From Liolophura sinensis (Eukaryota > Mollusca > Polyplacophora > Chitonida > Chitonidae): DNA of 64,000 bases. How positions within the stretch are numbered: the stretch's first letter is position 1; the number at the start of each line of letters is the position of its first letter. The translations under genes and the position numbers were made by a program. A model generated the notes under the pieces. It did not search any database, was not told the DNA's origin, and saw only the letters and a program-made list of their open reading frames with translations. The stretch is taken from assembly GCF_032854445.1 (NCBI RefSeq), contig NC_088307.1, positions 28,860,484 through 28,924,483 on the forward strand, given 5' to 3'. This document shows, in pieces, positions 13,766 through 26,905 of this stretch.

Positions 13766-13999
13766 TACATTACTTCAACTTGTACATGTAATTACACCTA
13801 TATGTAAACTTCTGTAGAACTGGCTCTATAATTTTACAGATCCAATTTCTTTTACCTGTGTCGCCACAACATGGCTGAAAATTACCAATGTGGCGTAAAG
13901 CCATAATCATTCATTCTTTTACCTGTGACTTGTAACAGAGCCGTGTGTTTGTACTATACATGTACATATAAGCCGAGCTGCTTTTACAAGCTTCCATTA

Positions 14000-14348
14000 C
14001 ACTAAAACAAACATCAGACAAAATACTTCGTTTTTCATTGGACAACAACCGACACTTGGGGTACAGATATATTCTCGAATCCTGCAGATGACATCAAATG
14101 CGTCTGCTGAGCAGGTTATCTCATTTTGTTGGGCTGTGAATACAGTGGTCACATCGCTGAAATGATTCACCTAAACAGCAGTCTTCTGCACTCACTTGAT
14201 GGATCTTTACAGGATAAATTTGTTACACAGTTACTCAGTGATAGGATACAGAAATATATGGTGTCAGCACACTTCATATTGGGCTCGGCGTCAATATGAG
14301 AATTATTGACACGATATATATCAGTGTCCTATCACTGAGTAACCATGC
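14000..14348. mobile_element. Foldback element, copy 1
   Basis: Left part shares CATCAGACAAAATACTTCG and TTATCTC-TTTGTTGGG with the copy at 19 kb. The right end is a long inverted repeat: GTTACTCAGTGATAGGA at 14,230 and TCCTATCACTGAGTAAC ending 14,343. No transposase is visible. It resembles a MITE or foldback element. Confidence 0.65.
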
Positions 14349-14394
14349 ACATGTAACTAACATTGTACAATGCCAGGGCAATATACAGTTTACA

Positions 14395-14832
14395 TCTGCC
14401 TGTACATAAGCACCTGCCCATGTCATGTTTACATGTACCTGTATGTAAGCACCTGCCTGTGTCATGTTTACATGTACCTCTATGTAAGCACCTGACAGTG
14501 TCATGTTTACATGTACCTGTATGTAAGCACCTGCCTGTGTCATGTTTACATGTACCTGTATGTAAGCACCTGCCTGTGTCATGTTTACATGTACCTGTTC
14601 GTAGGCACCTGCCTGTGTCATGTTTACATGTACCTGTACGTAGGCACCTGCCCGAGTCATGTTTACATGTACCTGTATGTAGGCACCTGCCTGTGTCATG
14701 TTTGCATGTACCTGTACATACGCACCTGCCTGTGTCATGTTTACATGTACCTGTACATAAGCACCTGCCTGTATCATGTTTGCATGTACTGTACATACGC
14801 ACCTGCCCGTGTCATGTTTACATGTACAATCC
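14395..14832. repeat. 39-bp minisatellite, about 11 copies
   Basis: Core GCACCTGCCTGTGTCATGTT followed by TACATGTACCTGTATGTAA. The 13-codon unit is open in several frames on both strands, so ORFs of 109-169 codons arise without implying a protein. Confidence 0.9.
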
Positions 14833-15934
14833 CAGGATGATTCAGGCCAATGACTTCATTGAAAGCCATTAAAGATGATTTGTCAAAGCACTTGACTAAA
14901 CAACATACATTTTGGCATACATTGTTAATGCACAAAAGATATTTTCTATGAACTGATAACATGATCTAATCAAGTATTTATACATGTAGCCTAAATTAGA
15001 AGACCTTTAACGTCCTTGATACTGGGCAATTTACAATGTACATGAGATTTCCTCCAGTTACAATTGTGCTCACACACAGTTCTTTGTCATTCATGCTTTA
15101 TAATAAAGCATTATGTACACCCCTCAAGACAAATGAGAAAAAAAAAAACGTTTGGGATTAACTTCATGGATCATTGTCCGTCATTTTATCTGATTAAAAC
15201 ACTTGTGTTTGGCAAAGCTTTTAGTCCACTAACTTCAGTTTTGAGCTTTTTGTTTTGTTGCCCATTGTACACAGATTCTTGCTTTTATCGCTACATCTTA
15301 AAGGCTGCTAATGATTGATACATAAGCAGATAAAGTTTCTTGCCTTTATCTTGATTGTAACACAGGTTAGAATGTGGCCGGCTTAGGGTTCACTCATCAC
15401 ACCAAAGTTGTGTTCATACCAGGAAAAGTTGGTGGTTCAAGGCCTGCTCAGATGCCTACACTAGTGAAAAAAGGGGACCTTAATCATCAGCCTCCATTTT
15501 GAGTGTCTTTCTGATCTGCCATCTTTGGTACACAGACCCTTTTTCAGATTAAAATCAGTCCCCAAATAAGAAGGGCAAGAAAACCAGCCAAGAAAATACT
15601 TCATAGAACACAAATTTTGTACTGACCGTTCTCAGACTTAATTGTACGGGTTGTTTTGTAAATTCTGATATGTTCTTGTAATTAATCTTACAAAATAATT
15701 CATGAAAAGTTTTCTGAAACTGAAAAAAAAAAATCACACTTGTGACGATAAATGAGGGTTTTAAATCTCTCTAATTACCTGCAATGGCAATTCTAGTGGC
15801 GGTACTTACTTCCAAGGTACAGTAAGTGTGTTTCATTGCTTTTTTCTTCATTTCAATTACTCTTTGAACAAGAGAATTACTCTATTAAAATGGTGGCACT
15901 AACAGCCCCAATTACATTGTTTTAAGAAAAACTA

Positions 15935-16205
15935 TTTATATTTATTTACTTGATTTTTGTATTATGCTGTACTCAAGAACATTCCACGTACATGTATACA
16001 ATGACGACAAAGCTATTTATACACAGTACAAAAAATGTATGCCACTTTGAATGAACCAACATGATTTTGACACCGATTAGCCAGTTTTATGCTTCACCTG
16101 ATCAATGACATTTCATAGTGCAGAATGTTTGGATTTATAATGTAATTTGGAACTGAGCAGAGCCCGGGACAAACACACGACCATTTGCACATTGCTCACA
16201 ATTGT
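15935..16205 (-). mobile_element. SINE family 1 fragments interrupted by other sequence
   Basis: Tail piece TTATGCTGTACTCAAGAACA near 15,961-15,980. About 130 bp of unrelated AT-rich DNA follows, then body piece GAGCAGAGCCCGGGACAAAC near 16,155-16,175. Old and diverged. Confidence 0.45.
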
Positions 16206-18074
16206 AACACAGGTACATTGTACTTTCATTTACAGGTATTTATATTAAAGGTATGGTACATGTTTTATTGCCTCTTTCTTTTAGTACTGCTTCAACAGCG
16301 CCGAATGCATGTACTAACAAAACTACATATATTTATACAAAGATGAACAGCATTTTGATTGAACGAACTTTGCTTTACGCCGGATTATAGATATTTTTTA
16401 TTTGTAAGAAAACGGAGTTGTTAAGGAGTTAATTATCCCTGGCATCCTGCTTGTCTGCCAGTGGTCTAGCTATAAGAGGGACGGTCAGGGATTAGTGACC
16501 AGCCGAACCATCAGAGGGATGGTCAGGGATTAGTGACCAGCTGAACCATCACAACAATCTGTGGAATGTGGCCCTGGCTGGACATTGTTTTTGTATCACT
16601 CACTGAGGCAGGGGACATGGCTCAGATTCTCTCAAGCACTTAGCCCACAGAATTATGCATGTACCTGCCCAGTATCACCTTACAGGACTGCAGTGAATAG
16701 TTTTGCGGTGTCGTCTCCACATACGTAACATTGCTGTCATTGAGTCAGCTGTGATTCCAGGACTACAGGTCAAAGCTTTTTCAAACATTTGTAAATGGTG
16801 TCATTCATACTGTGATTACTCCATTTCTTCAATCTTTTCACGTATAAAAGAGCACCTTTCAGAGCACTTTATGCACCTTTTTTAATATCATTCTGGAGAC
16901 ATCGTTCCATTGGTAGGGGCTGAACTTGTGCTTCCACTAAGAACACTGATCTCACCCATTTAAACAACCACCATCACAACACGCAGGTACTATACATGTA
17001 CACAAAGTATGTACGAATCTAAATGTACTCTAGAACCATGACATGCCAGCAAAACTCTCAGATGATCACAGATTAATTAGCTATTACTATTCAACAGAAT
17101 TATTCATGTGGTGTTGGCTCTTGTCATCGTGATTTAGCGCGGGGCAGATGTTGGGGGGGAGGTGGGGGGGAGACAGGTAGAGTAACTAGATCGAGCCCTG
17201 GTTGTTCCCTGGTGTATCACCCTGGGGTTAATGCAGGGGCATGCCTCCCTCTGACTGTCCCATTCTCATGGAGCGTGCCCACTCCTCATACCGCAAGAGA
17301 GAGAGAGAGAGAGGAGTGGCCAGTCAAGTGGCCAGGCCAAGGCTAACTACCTTCATAGGTTCACATGAGCATGAACTATCTGCATGGACTAACAGGTGAA
17401 ACTGGTATACTGAGACTTAATTAACTCCTGGTTTTCTACCACGACTGTTTAGGACAGCAATGCAACATGATTTAGTGGAAAAGGGAGGAAGTGGGTTGGG
17501 GGTGGGTCTGGATGCCTCATAAATTGTGTTTGAGAGAATGAAGAGTAACAGAATTTAAATTTGAAGTTGCTATTTTGTTTCTAAGTATACAAGTGCTTTC
17601 TTCACATTTGCACACGTATGCTTGTGTGACGGTGTATATGTTCAACACTCTTGAAACAAAGTCTTGGTATGCCTGTACATACCTGTCAAAATCAAAAGTG
17701 TGGGTAGAATGAATTTAGGTGTGTATATCACACACCTGGTCTTTTGCAAAAGTGAGGAAATCATACACCTGCTCAAGAAGAAGGCCTAAACCGAAAAAAA
17801 AAAAACCCTCATCATTTGCAGTGCCAAGCAACACAATAATCTGAACTACCATCATTTGTTGTTTAATACTGGGCAACTAAGAACATGAATATGGAGATGC
17901 TGGCGACTCATTTTCCACTACACAGGTACAGTACCAAGTTTATACATGTTGCGCACATGAAAAATTTAAAAGTTCAACGTAAAAACAATGCTCAGACATT
18001 GCTGTCTTAACACATGAAAAACCTAGGAAGTCATCCAAATGTGGAAAAAACATGCAACATACAAGTAATCTAAA

Positions 18075-18250
18075 ATGTAAATTTTCAACCATTTCCCCCT
18101 CTAAAGCACTTTTTGCAGTGACATTCACACAGACACTTATTACGAAAATGATGTTAAAATGATTTGCCTGTGTTACTAAAAAACCCATACTTCATAAAAA
18201 TGTACAAATTATTTCTGTACACCCCATAGTTCTCTCGTAATGTTGATTGT
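18075..18250 (+). repeat. Dispersed repeat D1, copy 1
   Basis: Shares TAAAGCACTTTTTGCAGTG, GAAAATGATGTTAAAATGAT, TACAAATTATTTCTGTACA and CCCATAGTTCTC with copies near 21.2 and 36.8 kb. No ORF or terminal structure was recognised. Confidence 0.55.
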
Positions 18251-19039
18251 AGGGGCAGTTGAGGAATTAGGGTGGAGCTAAGACTTTGCATGTGTTCATC
18301 ATGTGGAGATACATGCACATGAAGAACTCGGTGTAAGTTGGCATGGAATAACCCCACATCAATGATACTGATGTGTTCACAGGACAGCAAACATATTTCA
18401 GGAGATTTTGACACCAGTGAAAAGCCCATATGTCATCCATTAATCTGTTTAAAACTGGGAGGTCATGTACATACATATGTTTTTACTTTGCAAAATGAAC
18501 CTCAGAAATACTGTTTACAGACTTACACATACAGTGTACATGCATGTACATTTTTAGGGCTATGCAACACAACAGACAATTAAAACACAACAGAAAAAAC
18601 ACTGTTAAGGACTACTTGACCTAAAATTGTAAAGTGCATGTAAATTTAATGCAAATATCATGGTTAGAAAGTTCACTTATTTCCGTACGTGATATCTTTA
18701 TTACATCACTTTTAAAATTATTTCAAGCCATAATTACACATACTGTGCTCATATCCAAACAGTGACATCTGATCTTCCTGAATTATGGGGAAATGGTTTA
18801 CAATTAATATATCAAGCTTACAAGCATTTTTAGTTGTACTAAAAAAAACATGGGGGCAGGGAGGAGCTATTGCAACACTGAGACATTTACCATGGTGACA
18901 AATCTCTTCACTATATGCTGTCATGGAAGTCACGTAAGGTGTAATTTGCAACTGCGTAACAGCCCCTGAAGTCGGGTATGCAAGATGACCTAGAAATGGA
19001 GGACACCACTGTCATCTGTATGTACATGTACTTCCATTT

Positions 19040-19368
19040 ATCCTGCATCAGACAAAATACTTCGCTTCTGATTTGATGACAGCTGTCATGTGGGGTACAG
19101 AAATATTCGCGAATCCTGTAGACGACGTCAAATGTGTCTGATGAGTAGGTTATCTCCCTTTGTTGGGTTGTGAATACGCATCTGTATTCTGCACTGAACT
19201 CATGGGTCTTTGTAGGATAAATTCGTTACATGGTTACTCAGTAATAGGATATGGAAATATATGGTGTCAGTACCCTTCATATTGGACTCGGCTGACCCCT
19301 CGATCAATATGAGGATTAACAACGCCATATATCTGCGTATTCTATCACTGAGTAATCATGTAACAAAT
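19040..19368. mobile_element. Foldback element, copy 2
   Basis: The same arrangement as the 14-kb copy and the same orientation. Arms of about 27 bp, GTTACATGGTTACTCAGT at 19,225 and its complement ending near 19,365, enclose about 90 bp with secondary inverted CATATTGG/CAATATG. Confidence 0.65.
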
Positions 19369-20983
19369 ATTATTTAACGTTGGGGTGGCTGAGGTAAGCT
19401 ACAATTTTTCAATTCCATATTCAGATTTTTTTTTTTTTCTCTTGTAACAGAAACATTGTCAAACATCAATGTGTTCAGGTTAAACAAAGGGAGATAACTC
19501 ATGAAGATGAGTGCCCATGATGTTCATAATAACGTGCCCACATGTTCCGTCAGTGTATGAGTATCAGTCAAATAAAAACAGCTCAGATGGGCCGGGAATG
19601 TTGAGCGATGACATCCATAATGGGAATCCTATCAGTAGCTGCTGAACAACACTGACAGTTCACTGGGTAATCTAAGTCTCTAGGTCTAAAGTTTATTATA
19701 CCAATAAAAATTTATAGTTCATTAATTCCAACATATATATACATTACATACACACTGCTCCCAAGAAATAGCACGCTCATTCAAACCAAAAAGATTCATA
19801 TTGTGTTATAATTGAATCCTTGCAAAATCGAATCCTGACAAGGGAGATAATTTGTAATGGCTGGAATAAGCAGAATTCTGAACGTGACTTGATGACAAAT
19901 GCACACTAAGATACAAAATGTACATAAGTATTTCAGGTACTTGTGTTGATTGGGTTATTGTCTAATAAAACAATAACAATTATTAAAATTCTTGCATATC
20001 TCGCAATAAAGTCTTGAAATATTCGAACATTATCACAAGTAAAGTGATTTACCATTGCTTTATCTGCGAATCGAGAGTCTGTTATCTTTGAGAAAAGTGA
20101 ACTTTGAAGAAAACAAACCTTGATCTGCCGTGACAGCGTGTAAGAAAACAAAGATGGCCGCCACACAATGTTACATCTCTGGATTGGTGACAACAAATCT
20201 GTTGCTCAAAATAAACACAAAGGAGGGTTCTTACCAAGTCATGGTAGGTCAAGCAAAGGTCATTCCACAATAAAGATATTTCCCTTTTTTTTTTTACATA
20301 ACAGCTGAACGGGTTGATAATGTTTTTCAACCAAATTCCTACCGCTCAAACAGGCAAGTCTCACTGTGATTTAAAAGAAACATAACCTGTGAGGAGATTG
20401 CATTTTTTTCTGCACTGTCGAACTCTCCACCATTTGGTGTTTTCGTAAATGTACTGTAGACTAAATGCATCAAACGGACAGAGCCACTTACTAAGAAAAT
20501 TCATACATGTAATTATGTGTAGAATGTTGCATCACAAAATTGCCTGAACACATGTGCAACTGCTGATTTTCATCACTGAAGCTTTACGTATTAGAAAATA
20601 AAGGTAAAGACCTTTTAGTCAACGGCAGCATCATTTGTGGTGGGCTTTAATAGCGCCCAACAAGCTCGAAGGGAAGCAATTCAGCTGAAATCACGTTTGT
20701 TTCACAGCTCAAGCGTGTCTTATTGTTTACCCAGGTGTGGTTGGATTACGATTCTCAGCACAATTTTTATTTGTCAAAATACAAATATAAATGATTAAAA
20801 ACTTGACATACACTCAAATCTGGTCATACCTAAGCGATAGCTAAAGATGTACTTGTGACAGCAATTCTGCTGTTTTTCCCATGAATATTTTGACAGTGGT
20901 ACAAAAAAAAGTTGGGGGGCATCACACCATGGTGTTAATTCCGATTTCGCGGTAAATCGATACGCGTAAAATTTGAGGGAGTA

Positions 20984-21050
<67 letters not shown>

Positions 21051-21066
21051 CGCGTGTGTGTGTGTA
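20984..21066. repeat. Compound (TA)n(TG)n microsatellite
   Basis: About 23 TA units, then TG/CG dinucleotides. Potentially cruciform- and Z-DNA-forming. Likely polymorphic. Confidence 0.95.
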
Positions 21067-21194
21067 CATATGTACTAATTATAATTTTTTTATTTCATTA
21101 CATTCCTGGCTGGAGTTTAACAACACGCTATTTCACTACTTCTCTTTCAGGCAGTGATTTCACAATTTTCAAGACGCTCATGATCCAAGTATTG

Positions 21195-21378
21195 TAAATG
21201 TTCAACCTTTTCAACCATTAAAGCACTTTTTCCAGTGCGAGTTATGGATGCAATTATTATGAAAAGGAAGCTAAAAACGATTTGTTTGTGTCACTATTAA
21301 AAGATGCAAGCATCATACAACTGTGCAAATTATTTATCTATAGCCCATAGTGCAGAGGTGGTTGAAATGGCTTAAACT
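21195..21378 (+). repeat. Dispersed repeat D1, copy 2
   Basis: Contains TTTTCAACCATTAAAGCACT, AACGATTTGTTTGTGTCACT, GTGCAAATTATTTATCTATA and CAGAGGTGGTTGAAATGG, the last being the intact form of the SINE insertion site found at 36.9 kb. Confidence 0.55.
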
Positions 21379-22094
21379 TTATAGTACTAGGGTCACGAGG
21401 GTCTTGAAAATTATTTTCAGGCCTATGACTGCCTGAAAGAGATTTACGGTGGTCTTTCCAACGATTCCCCATACATATACGGCCAACATGTTCACTGGGC
21501 AGAACTGACTGGCTCTGCTCGAAAGTTTACAATGGAGCTTTGAAAAAGTCTTTTCTGTTTCTCAGAATATAAATCTGTTTAAACTTTCTATCTTTTTCAT
21601 CAGCTAAACCAAACAACGAACATGTTGTTTAAAGGCAGGTCCGCATGCTCAATCCACACATTACCCGTAAACTCGAAGATTTAATGGTAGTTATGGAAAT
21701 ACATGCGCATAATTAGAATGACCACGCCCTCTGCTAATTTGCCAATCTGCTAATTAGTGTACATGAAGCAGTGTACCCTGTTACACACGTGTAAATTCCA
21801 CAACAATGACCTCAGCAATATTTACCACAATCTCGTGTTAGTACAATGCAATGCACAATTCCACAAAGCAATTCTTAACTTACATCAAGCCTTAAGGCTT
21901 TGAAATGACATATACATGTATGTAGAATCTAACGGAAGTGAAAACAGTAGCAATAACTACATATATATATATATCAACTATAGAATCAATAGCTGTATAT
22001 GTATTCTCAGTTTCATACAGTTGGATTAGTACAGCTGACAACAGTTTGGCAGGGATCTCCACACTTTTTGAAACAACTGTGTGATGGGTTATAC

Positions 22095-22167
22095 CTCGGG
22101 CTGCTGTTGAGCTCAGCAAGGCAAGCATCAGCAAAAGAGCCTGGGGCCGCAGACACCCTGCCACCAT
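22095..22167 (-). CDS. Possible signal-peptide first exon (weak)
   Basis: The minus-strand ATG in AAAGATGGTG opens MVAGCLRPQALLLMLALLSS and then TAAR. That is a short N-region, a Leu-rich hydrophobic core and a small-residue cleavage site, like a secretory signal peptide. A GTATAA donor follows in phase 1. No downstream exon was recognised. It could be a chance ORF or an alternative first exon. Confidence 0.3.
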
Positions 22168-24224
22168 CTTTGCAACATGCTCTAAAATACATTCTCTGTC
22201 ATTTTAATCATGCTACTGTATAACACCAATTACAAATCAGTGTCATCGTACAGTGAATTTTTGATTTTCAAGACAATAAGTAAAACTGGAAACCATTCGT
22301 TGCTATTTAGTTTGAACGTCTGATAATGGTTCAGTCAGTTTAAAGAATGTACAAAAACATGGTCTGTGGGAAAAGGGGTTAGTACATGTGCATGTAAATA
22401 ACATTTGACTTCACACTCTACTTTACCTTATTCCACTTATGCCTTGGAGGATTCATAGGAGTTCAATTTAGACAGTATCAACAGTCTGCTAAATTCCAAC
22501 ACTGAAAGAAACTCAATCCTAAAACTACTTTTGAGCTTAACTTCAGAAAATTCAATTGAGACCTAAATGTTACAGTTGTGACATTTAGATGTAGTAATTA
22601 GTTATTCAGGTTTCCCGAAACAGCCAAAAACTGAACTCAATGCTGAAATAAACTCAATTCTGCAATATAAAAACTTAATTCTTTTACTTCTATTACTCCT
22701 TGCAACATGCAGTTTTTAATTTTGTAACAGAGCAATCCTCAAAATAAACTTTGACTACATATCCTAATATGGAAATGATTTTGTTGGATTGATTGGTTGT
22801 TCGCTTCTGCTTCTTTCAAAAGCATCTGCCAAAGTACAAATGTAATTTGGTGTAAAGTTGGCTTCATATTGTAAACACTTACAACAAAGGCGAAAGTCAA
22901 TGCAAAATGTAGCTAGTATAGGCTGAGTTCCCTGACTGGTTCGTCAACCATCGTGTAGCCAATCAGCGCGAACGTTATATTATTGTACAGTCTGGCAACG
23001 TGAATGACAGAATGGACTGCGATATGTGTACACACAAAGTAGGTCTAGCCAGATTTACTTCCAAAATTCCAACTAATTAAGACCAGCTATTGTCAAACTT
23101 TCAGCTGTCATAAGATAAGGACAACCGATTGTCTGTACATGTAGGTACATGTATATTATTTGATCAGTTAAAACTTTCTCCAATACACCGTGGTACGACC
23201 AAAAACAGGTGTATGTGAACTGCTGTCCGCCGGCTTTTATGGAGAGGCCTGGTTTAGGTGACTAAATACGTTCCGAAACTACAATGTGTAATGGCTGTAG
23301 ATAAGGCCCTGTGCAATAAAACTGCATGTACATGTATCAACTTGAATCAATGGGACACTTTTCTGGGAACAAATTCCCCAGTTTTGGTTTGTGGGAAAGA
23401 TGACCTCAGAGGATTGCGATCAGCATAGGTTTAGCCAGTGTCTCAGTGTCTTTGAGATGCCTTATTGTGACAAAATTGACATGGGACAATAGGAGAAAAT
23501 TGGAAATGAGACAGCCTGATTTCAAATTCTGGCTAAATCTCTGCCAATCAGAAAAAAAAGTCCTATAAATCAGGTTACTGATGGGGCTTGACACCACATG
23601 GGCAGAACCATGACAACACTAGTATCATGCAAGTACATCTAAACAACACAGACCTTCCTTAACACAGCCTAAACTAAAACAAGGCGTTAACTACACTTGA
23701 CAGTGACTCAATACCTAAACCAGCTGATAGTGTCTGCTTCTTCTCACATGACGCGACAGGGCTGCATCACTTGCAGAGCACTTAGGATAAACACTCAGTG
23801 CCTGTTGTCTGCTAACTCTTTAGTCTTACACAGTGTCTTGGCAACTTTACAACACCAACAAAACATACAGTGCACCACTGCAGTCTAAATACTACAGCAT
23901 TGTACACTACAGCAGCATGTAGTTGAACCTACGCCTCAATACACTGTGACTTTCCTCAAACATACAATTTGGTCGTTGTTGTTACTGAGAGTATAACATG
24001 TACTTGTACACAGTTTAATGTATTTAAAAAGTCACCGCGGCCTTAAATCCAAATTTTGCTGTTTTGAGTGCTGCCCTAAGTCAAGAAGTTTGTCAGGTAC
24101 CTGCCAGCAGTCAGTGGTTTTATACTCCTGACAATCTAGCATCTTCCATTCATAAACCTGACAGCCCTCACTTCCAGCAAGTTAAAGAAATTCTTGAGCG
24201 CATGCAACGAAAAGGCCTACAGTT

Positions 24225-24565
24225 AATCACACTGTGTTACTGTGCTGTCGTAACGCTGTGCCCTGTCACAGTGCCATCGTAACGCTGTGCTGTGTAACAG
24301 TGCTGTTGTAACGCTGTGCTGTGTCACAGTGCTGTGCTGTGTCACAGTGCTGTCATAATGCTGTGCCCTGTAACAGTGCTGTTGTAGCGCTGTGCTGTGT
24401 CACAGTGCTGTCGTAACGCTGTGCTGTGTCAGTGCTGTGTCACAGTGCTATCATAATGCTGTGCTGTGTCACAGTGCTGTTGGAACGCTGTACTGTGTCA
24501 CAGTGCTGTCTAATGCTGTGCAGTGTCACATTGCTGTTGTAATGCTGTGCAGTGTCACTGTGCTG
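24225..24565. repeat. 29-bp minisatellite, about 11 copies
   Basis: Degenerate units of CAGTGCTGTCGTAACGCTGT plus GCTGTGTCA. Confidence 0.85.
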
Positions 24566-24984
24566 TCATAATGCAGGTCTGGAAATCTGCAGCTGGACAA
24601 TATATAAACCAGTCTTCTCACCAGGACCAACTGTTTGGTACAGGACAAAACAGTCTTGTAAACAAGATTCAGAGATTCATAAAGTTCAAAGTTTTGCAAC
24701 CGGAACTCAAAATTAAGTCTTTTTTCTGGTCCAGATTGAGTTTACACCCGCTTTAACCTGGTACTTAGTTTAATTATGCTTAAGCGACCAGTAATTTTGC
24801 GAATGTGAAAGAATATATGATATACTGGTTTATATATATATGAGACAGAATAAGTTTAACAAACTTTTAATCAACTAGCAAAGTGACCTGTCACCTTTGG
24901 AGCAGTTCAACGTAAGGCACATAAATTAATTTACCATTATCAGAACCAGTCATTCACGCAGTAAAAGCAACATTATTTGCTTTC

Positions 24985-25065
24985 CGTTTTAATCGTCCCT
25001 TGTAGCCTTTCATAAACCTCTAACATGGCGTAGCTGTCAAACGGCTATTGCTTTGTTGCATATAG
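24985..25065 (+). repeat. Dispersed repeat D2, plus copy
   Basis: TTTCCGTTTTAATCG followed by GTAGCTGTCAAACGGCTATT and GCTTTGTTGC. It matches the reverse complement of 32,424-32,502 over about 80 bp. Confidence 0.55.
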
Positions 25066-26611
25066 TTCCTAACGCTCACTCATTGGTCCACAGAGTCACA
25101 GCCAATGGGACAGCATGTGTCAAAGCGACATTCACTGGAAACCAGCACATGTTGTATCTACTTGACTTTTACTTTCCTGCTATACTGCATTTATCAAACT
25201 AAATACGAAAGGACTCCCACTTTATTTTTTACCCATTAAACCCTATCACCACAGTTTGAATATATTTAAAGCCTAATTTTATTTCAATTACACCCAATAC
25301 ATGCATGACCACTTTGGCTTTTCATGGATACAGCCCTTGGCGACTGAAGTCAACCATTCATCGCTACGTACAAATTTTCGAATGCAATACAGTTTTTATC
25401 TAAAAATTTGAGAATCTGTACCAGACAAACACAGAATTGAGATTGTATGAATCCCTGAAGATTATACAGGTACATGTAACTCTTGAATTAAGTCAGTCAC
25501 TATGTTGCACACCAACCTAAAAATTATTTGCAGGCTAGAAATGTTATAACCGGGAAATCAGTTGCATGTCCACTCCAATAAAGTGGACGCACATTATCAG
25601 TATCAGCAGCCTGTAATGTACCATGGCAGGTCATACTATTTATATATATCACATATATCAATGTCATCAAAATGTTCCTCGTAGCCTTCGGACAAAAATC
25701 ATCTAATTAACGTGTAATAATCATGTCAGCCAAATTTTCTAATATTCGTACATCACAAAGCTACTTTTGTGTCAATGTTCCATCTATTATACCCCATCCT
25801 GCCTCTGGGTATCACCGTCTACTCTCTGATGCTCAACTATATACAGGATGTTCCTGGGCAATGATACCATAGAGTGAAAGCTGGCATGCTAATATCACAT
25901 ATGCACACACGAAACAGATATATAACAATATACAGTAATCACTGTAATGTGCCTAACGGACAGGTCTGCAGCCTGATGGGAAGCAACCATACCCCATGAC
26001 GTACATACACATGTAAAATATGACAGCCCATCCTGTAGTACTGCATGACACACAAATCCTGACAATAAAATAAGACTGTAGAATTTTAGACCTGATGTAA
26101 GAAAGCATCATTCACAGCAGTGCTGCAGCAAATATGAAATAACAAGCTGAATTGATGTATTTCACCTTAAGTTTAGCATTGTTTAAGTGACACATTTTGC
26201 TGGATTTGACTGATACATCTGACTTATACGGCCACTTCAGAGTTTCTTCTTAAGTTTGATTTCTTCTTATTTTTAGGTCTTCTGAAAGGGCATTTTTACA
26301 CACCAATTACAGGTGAAATGTACAGTACTACAATCTTTATCTGAAAACTCCGCTGAAGCAAATACATTTTTTCGTCATGTCAGGGTAATCTCAATATCTC
26401 AAATCTTGAGAATTTGGTGAAGTTTGCTGTAAAATAACGGTGAATTTTCAGACGCTTGATAGATCACATAAAATCTGCCTATGATACTTACGCATCAAGA
26501 CATAAGATTCTCTGACACTGGGAAATGCAGTGATGATAGGAATCTTGAAACTCCAAAATTCAAATCTGGAGAAGGTTTAAAACAACGATGAACCATTTCC
26601 CTCCTCATCTA

Positions 26612-26905
26612 TATGTGCACCTCACCCCAGACTCCTACATGTACACCTCACCCCAGACTCCTACATGTACACCTCACCCCAGACTCCTACCTGTACACCT
26701 ATACCCAGATTCCTACATGTACACCTCAACCCAGACTCCTACCTGTACACCTCACCCCAGACTCCTACCTGTACACCTCATCCCAGACTCCTACATGTAC
26801 ACCTCACCCCAGATTCCTACATGTACACCTCACCCCAGACTCCTACATGTACACCTCACCCCAGACTTCTACATGTACACCCCACCCCAGACTCCTACAT
26901 GTCTG
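26612..26905. repeat. 27-bp minisatellite, about 11 copies
   Basis: Units of CCTCACCCCAGACTCCTACA plus TGTACAC. The nine-codon period keeps all three forward frames open (88-107 codons) as an artefact. Confidence 0.9.

Noticed and set aside
14274-14872. Long ORFs on both strands with 13-residue repeats
   Set aside because: Both strands open through the same 39-bp array; no flanking coding sequence.
20152-20275. AAGATGGCCGCC start with a 39-codon plus ORF
   Set aside because: The YY1-like context is attractive, but the ORF ends at a stop with no convincing splice partner or homology.
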